Below are positions 41,473-45,383 of a DNA stretch of 45,383 nt, one piece after another (positions within the stretch are counted from its first letter, which is position 1; each line of letters opens with the position of its first letter). The stretch spans positions 1-45,383 of the forward strand of contig CAUJHG010000031.1 of NCBI GenBank assembly GCA_963204785.1, in the 5' to 3' direction. The position numbers and the translations under genes are program-made. Source of the stretch: Pseudomonadota bacterium (GTDB lineage: Bacteria; Pseudomonadota; Gammaproteobacteria; Burkholderiales; Burkholderiaceae_E). The notes beneath the pieces are model-generated. The model saw nothing but the letters and a program-made list of their open reading frames with translations, did not search any database and was not told the DNA's origin.

Positions 41473-42960
41473 TCAGCGCGCCGGCGGCTGGCTGCGACCG
41501 TCGACGATGGCCGCCAGCAGGAAGTCGTCGGCTGGCACGCTCGCCAGCGCGGGCCTGTAGCGTTTCGCCTCGTCGGGCCGGGTGTACATGCGTTGCGGCG
41601 CGAGCTTGCGCGGCATCACCTCGCGGCTGCGGTCGTGATAGGGGTTCGGGTCGAAGGCCCCTGCGAAGGCCGGGTCGGTCAGGTAGTTCGGCACGCGCGC
41701 CACCACGGCCTCGTCGCCGGCGAGCTGCAGCACCATCTCGTCGGGACCGAGGTCGAGGATCGTGGTGCCGTCGGCGAAGCCGGTGAGCTCGGACATCCCC
41801 TGCGCCGCGACCTGGTTGAGCGCACCGAAGCACTGCAGGACGCGGCAGTTGTTGACCATCGTCATCCAGTCGCGCGGATAGAGAAGCTGGAGCTGGCTGG
41901 CGTCCTGCCAGAAGCTCCAGGTCTGCAGGCCGTAGCCGCGCAGCAGGGTGATCGCCTGGCGCAGTTGCGGCAGCTCGCCGAGCTGGGCGGCCTCGTCGAG
42001 GATGAACAGCGTGGACATCGGCGGGCGGGCGCGCCGGCGCGTGAAGCAGGTCACCAGCGCGCCCAGCCACAGGCGCAGCAGTCTGCCGTGCGACTCCAGC
42101 ATGTGCGGTGGCAGCACCAGGTAGATCGACAGCGGATCGCCGCGCGTCACCGCGTCCAGGTCGAAGCTGGTGCGCGAGACGTTCGCCTGCACCAGGTCGC
42201 CGCGCAGGAAGTCGACCATCTCCTGGCTGAACGAGATGATGCCGCCGAGCGTCTCGGCTGCCGCGATGTTCAGCATCCGGGCGATCCGCTGCACCTCCGG
42301 GTGCGCCGACTCGAGCATGCGCCTGGCCATCGCGGTGGGGTCGGCCGCGGCGGCGTTGATCATCTCGCGCACGGCGATCAGGTTGCCGCCGTCCTTGCCC
42401 GTGGCGAGCGCGTCGACCAGCACCTGCAGGATCGCGCCGATCGCCAGGTGCATCCCGCGGCTGCTCCAGTAGCGGTTGCGGTCGTCGCGCTGGTCGGTGT
42501 TGAGCGCCTGTGCGAGCGCTGCGATCTCGTCGACTGCGCTGGCCTGCGTGATGTCGATCGCGTCGAGCGGGTTGAGCGCATCGGACGGGTGGTCGGTCAC
42601 GCCCATCGGGTCGATCACCACCACGCGATGCCCCATCTCGCGACGGCGGCGCGCGCTGATCGCGACGTTCTCGCCCTTGGGGTCGATCACGATCACCGGG
42701 CCGGGGTATCGCAGCAGCGCGGGCACGATGCAGCCGGTGCCCTTGCCGGCGCCGGTGGGTGCGATCGTCATCAGATGCCCGTCGCCGCCCAGCAGGATCG
42801 GGTCCAGGTAGCCGGTGGCCGGTGTGCGCAGCGGATGGCCGTAGGTGAAGCCGATCGGGCGGTGCGGATGGCGGCTCTCGAGCGACCAGCCCACCAGCAG
42901 TCCGGGCTCGGGCAGGCTGTCCGGCAGCCGCAGGTGGGAGGCGGTGTGCATGAAGGGCAT
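41473..42960 (-). CDS. VirD4/TraG-like type IV secretion ATPase without N-terminal membrane segment
   Basis: The protein has 495 residues. It shows FTYGHPLRTPATGYLDPILL, Walker A APTGAGKGTG at about 67-76, VIDPKGENVAI, the DALNPLDAI segment, and Walker B LFILDEAAQLGELPQLR. The long all-alpha region around residues 110-230 is typical of coupling proteins. It lacks the membrane helices that normally precede Walker A, and the frame upstream of Met 42960 is low-complexity. The family delivers DNA or protein to a type IV channel. Its nearest neighbour upstream (43016-43789) is an unknown protein on the same strand, 55 bases away, and an IcmJ-like gene diverges from that. No channel gene is in the window. 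Confidence 0.85.
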   Translation of the reverse strand: MPFMHTASHLRLPDSLPEPGLLVGWSLESRHPHRPIGFTYGHPLRTPATGYLDPILLGGDGHLMTIAPTGAGKGTGCIVPALLRYPGPVIVIDPKGENVAISARRRREMGHRVVVIDPMGVTDHPSDALNPLDAIDITQASAVDEIAALAQALNTDQRDDRNRYWSSRGMHLAIGAILQVLVDALATGKDGGNLIAVREMINAAAADPTAMARRMLESAHPEVQRIARMLNIAAAETLGGIISFSQEMVDFLRGDLVQANVSRTSFDLDAVTRGDPLSIYLVLPPHMLESHGRLLRLWLGALVTCFTRRRARPPMSTLFILDEAAQLGELPQLRQAITLLRGYGLQTWSFWQDASQLQLLYPRDWMTMVNNCRVLQCFGALNQVAAQGMSELTGFADGTTILDLGPDEMVLQLAGDEAVVARVPNYLTDPAFAGAFDPNPYHDRSREVMPRKLAPQRMYTRPDEAKRYRPALASVPADDFLLAAIVDGRSQPPAR

Positions 42961-43015
42961 GGGCTGGATCTCTCGGGGCGCCGGGGCGGGTCTGGCCGGC
43001 CAGCTGGCGGGTTGC

Positions 43016-43789
43016 TCAGGCCTGCGGGCGCCGCAGGTCGCGTAGCGGCGCCGCGTGGGTGCGTCCGGGGAGGACGTCGGCGGCGATCGCGGTGTCGTCC
43101 TCCATGCGCACGCCGCCATCGCTCACGCGCAGGCGCGCCTCGAACAGCGAGCGGCCGTAGGCGATCACGCACTCCGCCACGAGATCGTCGCCGTCGCGCA
43201 CCGCCGACAGCGGCCGCAGCCGCGCGAGCCAGTCCGCGCTGGTCGCCTCCAGGTTGCGCAGCACCGGGGAATCGGGAGACTCCACCGGCATGAACGGCCC
43301 CTCCTCGCCCCACACGCAAGCGCAGTAGAAGCGCAGGAAGTCGGCGCCCGCGGCGGGGTCGTCGAGTCCGCGCAGCGGGCTGGGCAGGAAGCCGGCGGCG
43401 TCGTGTGCGTGAGCGGCACCATGCAGGGGCGCGGCTGCGCCGCCGTCGGCGAGGTAGCGATCGAGTTCGCGCGGCACCCGGCCCGCGTTCAGGTCGTTGA
43501 GCACGCGGCTCTCGCCGTCGACCAGCCACATCAGCCCCGGCCCGTAGAGGACGTCGAAGGTGCCCACCACGCCCGGTTCGACCTGGGCCTCGCCCTCGAT
43601 CAGCGCCCAGCCGGGGTAGAAGGACAGCGGCATCCCGCGCAAGCCGCCAACGCGGTGGTGGGGCGCGAGCGCCTCGTGCGTGCGGGGCTGCGAGAGCAGG
43701 GCCGCCAGCCGCAGCGAGAAGCCTGCGGCCTGGCCGGACGGCAGCGGGCGCCAGGGGCCCGGCATCAGGGGGATCGGGGTCGAAGGCAT
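43016..43789 (-). CDS. Protein of unknown function, paralogue of the gene at the window end
   Basis: The protein has 257 residues. I do not recognise a family. There is no signal peptide and there are no clear membrane helices. It is a mixed alpha/beta protein with PGVVGTFDVLYGPGLMWLVD in the middle. The C-terminal stretch LVAECVIAYGRSLFEARLRV then IAAD recurs, with substitutions, in the partial protein at 45205-45383 (YVCEAVVWYSNALFIARFGI then IAAD). It is followed by the VirD4-like ATPase gene and probably shares its transcript. A type IV secretion role is inferred only from position. Confidence 0.7.
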   Translation of the reverse strand: MPSTPIPLMPGPWRPLPSGQAAGFSLRLAALLSQPRTHEALAPHHRVGGLRGMPLSFYPGWALIEGEAQVEPGVVGTFDVLYGPGLMWLVDGESRVLNDLNAGRVPRELDRYLADGGAAAPLHGAAHAHDAAGFLPSPLRGLDDPAAGADFLRFYCACVWGEEGPFMPVESPDSPVLRNLEATSADWLARLRPLSAVRDGDDLVAECVIAYGRSLFEARLRVSDGGVRMEDDTAIAADVLPGRTHAAPLRDLRRPQA

Positions 43790-43899
43790 CGGCGGGCCTG
43801 CGGGAGGCAGCGGGTGCGGAAGTACCGATTCTCGGTATCCTCGGCGGTGCGGGCAAGCGCGGCGCCCGTGCGACCGGAAGACCGGGGGAGGGCAGCGGC

Positions 43900-45060
43900 G
43901 TGGGCGATGCGATCGACGTAATCGGGCAGGCGCGTGCCGGTGCGGTCCCGGCGCTGCGAGCCCGCCCGGCGCTGCAGACGGATGCCCGCGGCTCGCGCCG
44001 GCGCTCGCCGTTCTGGCGGGTGCCCGAGACGGTCAAGGCCGCGGTGTGGCAGCGCGACGACCACACTTGCCGGTTCTGCGGCTTTCGCGCGCTGCGCTAC
44101 CAGGAGGTGCTGGTGGGCGGCGGCAACGCGCGCGACCCGGACCAGATGGGAACCGTGTGCCTGTTCTGTCACCAGTGCCTGCACCTCGAGGAGACGGCCG
44201 CGATGCGTTCGGGCGTACTGGTCTGGCTGCCCGAGGTCGCGCAGGCCGACCTGCACTGGATGGCGCGCGAGCTCTATCTCGCGGCGCTCACGCGCCAGGC
44301 CGGCGATCGCGCCAGGCGGGTGCTGGACGCGGTGATGGCCCGGCGCGAGCCGTTGCGCGAGCGTCTCGGCACCGACGATCCCGCCGAGCTCGCGCGGCGC
44401 CTGCGCGCCGACGGCGACACGGCCGCCGACGAAGCAGTGCTCGCCGGCACGCGGCTGTGGCCGCTGGACCGGCGCATCCTGGAGATCGACGCCCTGGAGT
44501 TCAACCAGTTCCCGCAGGTGCTCGCGTACTGGCGCTCGCCGGCCGGACCCTATCCGGCCGACGGCGGCCGCGCCCGCGCACATCAGTGGCTGGTGCGCCT
44601 GGAGGCGGTGCTGCTGCCGGACCTGCAGTCGTCCGCGGGCGCGCCCGCCGGCGACGAGGCCGCGCCGCCTGGCGAGGCGCCCACGTACGCGCAGCTCGGC
44701 GCCAAGCTGCTCGGCGACGCCGCGACCTTCTTCCGCAACGTCGGCGACCAGAACCCGGGGCTCGCCGCGCAGATGGGCGCCAACGCCGGCGTGTACGAGC
44801 AGGTGGCGGCGCTGCTGCGCGCCGGTCCGCTGGAGACGATCCAGCTGCCGGGGGCGCCGTCGGCCGACGGGCCGCTGCAGGGCCGCCAGACGGTCGCGGC
44901 GCTCGCCGCACGGCTGCTGGACGACGCGGCGGCCTTCTTCGACGCGGTCGGCGGGCAGAACCCGCCGCTGGCCGAGCAGATGCGGGACAACGCCGAGGTG
45001 TACCGCGCGCTGGCGGCGAGGCTGCGCGACGACCCGCTGGGGGCGCTCGACGCCGGCTGA
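43900..45060 (+). CDS. IcmJ/DotN-like zinc-binding protein with C-terminal repeat pair (candidate type IVB component)
   Basis: The protein has 386 residues. Residues 47-100 form an HNH-fold zinc module: VWQRDDHTCRFCGFRALRYQ (Cys57, Cys60), then CLFCHQCLHLE (Cys87, Cys90, Cys93). This layout, followed by a helical region, recalls IcmJ/DotN, the zinc protein of the Dot/Icm coupling complex. The central part (100-250) is helical. The C-terminus carries two copies of a repeat of about 53 residues (262-314 and 331-383), with the shared core FF..VG.QNP.LA.QM..NA.VY. I know of no such repeat in DotN. With a VirD4-like gene nearby the role in a coupling complex is plausible but not shown. Confidence 0.6.
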   Translation: MGDAIDVIGQARAGAVPALRARPALQTDARGSRRRSPFWRVPETVKAAVWQRDDHTCRFCGFRALRYQEVLVGGGNARDPDQMGTVCLFCHQCLHLEETAAMRSGVLVWLPEVAQADLHWMARELYLAALTRQAGDRARRVLDAVMARREPLRERLGTDDPAELARRLRADGDTAADEAVLAGTRLWPLDRRILEIDALEFNQFPQVLAYWRSPAGPYPADGGRARAHQWLVRLEAVLLPDLQSSAGAPAGDEAAPPGEAPTYAQLGAKLLGDAATFFRNVGDQNPGLAAQMGANAGVYEQVAALLRAGPLETIQLPGAPSADGPLQGRQTVAALAARLLDDAAAFFDAVGGQNPPLAEQMRDNAEVYRALAARLRDDPLGALDAG

Positions 45061-45204
45061 GACAACCTGTGTGAACGCCCCTGCGCGGGCAGGGGGAGGC
45101 GAGCGCGCCGGGTGCCTCGCGCCGGCCACCCGGCCCGGCACGGCGGCTTGACCCCCCGCTGCGGTCGTCGCGGCCCGCTGCCGCGGTGGTCGCGGCGAGG
45201 CCGT

Positions 45205-45383
45205 TCAGGCGATCGGCGCCTCGGCGCGGATCGGCAGGTCGGCGGCGATCGGTTCGTCCGACAGCATCTCCATCGACCCGTCCTCGCCGATCCCGAAGCG
45301 GGCGATGAACAGCGCGTTGCTGTACCAGACCACCGCCTCGCAGACGTAGCGGCCCTGCTCGTCGCGGCCGTCGAGGAACGCCG
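45205..45383 (-). CDS. Partial protein of unknown function (3' end), paralogue of 43016-43789
   Basis: On the minus strand a frame enters at the window end and stops at TGA (45205-45207), giving 59 residues of C-terminus. It aligns with the last part of the protein encoded at 43016-43789 (E.V..Y...LF.AR and IAAD shared). It is preceded by nothing in view, since the start lies outside. It converges with the IcmJ-like gene across a 144-base gap in which I see only short GC-rich repeats. Confidence 0.7.
   Translation of the reverse strand, partial: AFLDGRDEQGRYVCEAVVWYSNALFIARFGIGEDGSMEMLSDEPIAADLPIRAEAPIA

Noticed and set aside
45061..45204. Terminator or small gene between the IcmJ-like gene and the last gene
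   Set aside because: Only short imperfect GC repeats are seen, with no T-run and no start codon with a ribosome binding site.

Overview
This is a very GC-rich, gene-dense bacterial chromosome segment. The gene types point to a metabolically versatile betaproteobacterium, most likely Burkholderiales; this placement is inference from gene content only. The supporting content is a Bug/TctC receptor, a TAXI-TRAP transporter, many acyl-CoA enzymes, GTGA/ATGA gene overlaps and a ChrA remnant. No rRNA, tRNA, CRISPR array or complete insertion sequence was seen.

Layout. 1-219 is the tail of a heavy-metal P-type ATPase. 313-4990 holds a BM3-like P450 haem-domain protein, a molybdopterin oxidoreductase and an acrylyl-CoA-reductase-type dehydrogenase. 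5191-9420 is an IclR-led catabolic operon (acyl-CoA dehydrogenase, nitronate monooxygenase, Bug receptor), followed by an internally deleted chrA. 10033-18080 holds a second acyl-CoA dehydrogenase, two tandem TAXI receptors with a fused TRAP permease, a MaoC-type hydratase, a phosphoesterase and a small EamA transporter. 18136-18240 is a 15-bp tandem repeat. 18263-20664 holds an acyl-CoA ligase with a G14 tract upstream, and a Phd/PIN toxin-antitoxin pair.

The strongest discovery is at 20724-21596. Two ORFs on the minus strand are one gene of the GrdB/PrdB (glycine/D-proline reductase selenoprotein B) family, interrupted by an in-frame UGA in a U-P-V-C context. A perfect 7-bp hairpin lies at bacterial-SECIS distance after the UGA, so this is a probable selenoprotein. 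It sits behind a class III CoA-transferase gene.

23074-24081 encodes an RlmN-type radical SAM enzyme. 24106-29991 (minus) is a tight operon: TonB receptor, NitT/TauT-like ABC transporter and NnrS. It diverges from a norQD/cbbQO-like pair. The shared control region carries a perfect TTGAT-N4-ATCAA FNR/DNR box and a Fur-like box, placed as expected for FNR class II activation with Fur repression of the TonB operon. Downstream are an FmdE-like protein, a GNAT-PGDYG fusion overlapping a membrane RyR-domain protein, and a DGC-domain protein. NnrS, NorQD and DGC proteins all suggest a nitrogen-oxide/low-oxygen theme, although no reductase is present here.

38221-41472 is a CoA ligase / SCP2-type thiolase / DUF35 operon. 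From 41473 to the end there is the edge of a type IV secretion-like locus: a VirD4/TraG-like ATPase without membrane segments, an IcmJ/DotN-like zinc protein with a C-terminal repeat pair, and two paralogous unknown proteins, the last one cut by the window end.
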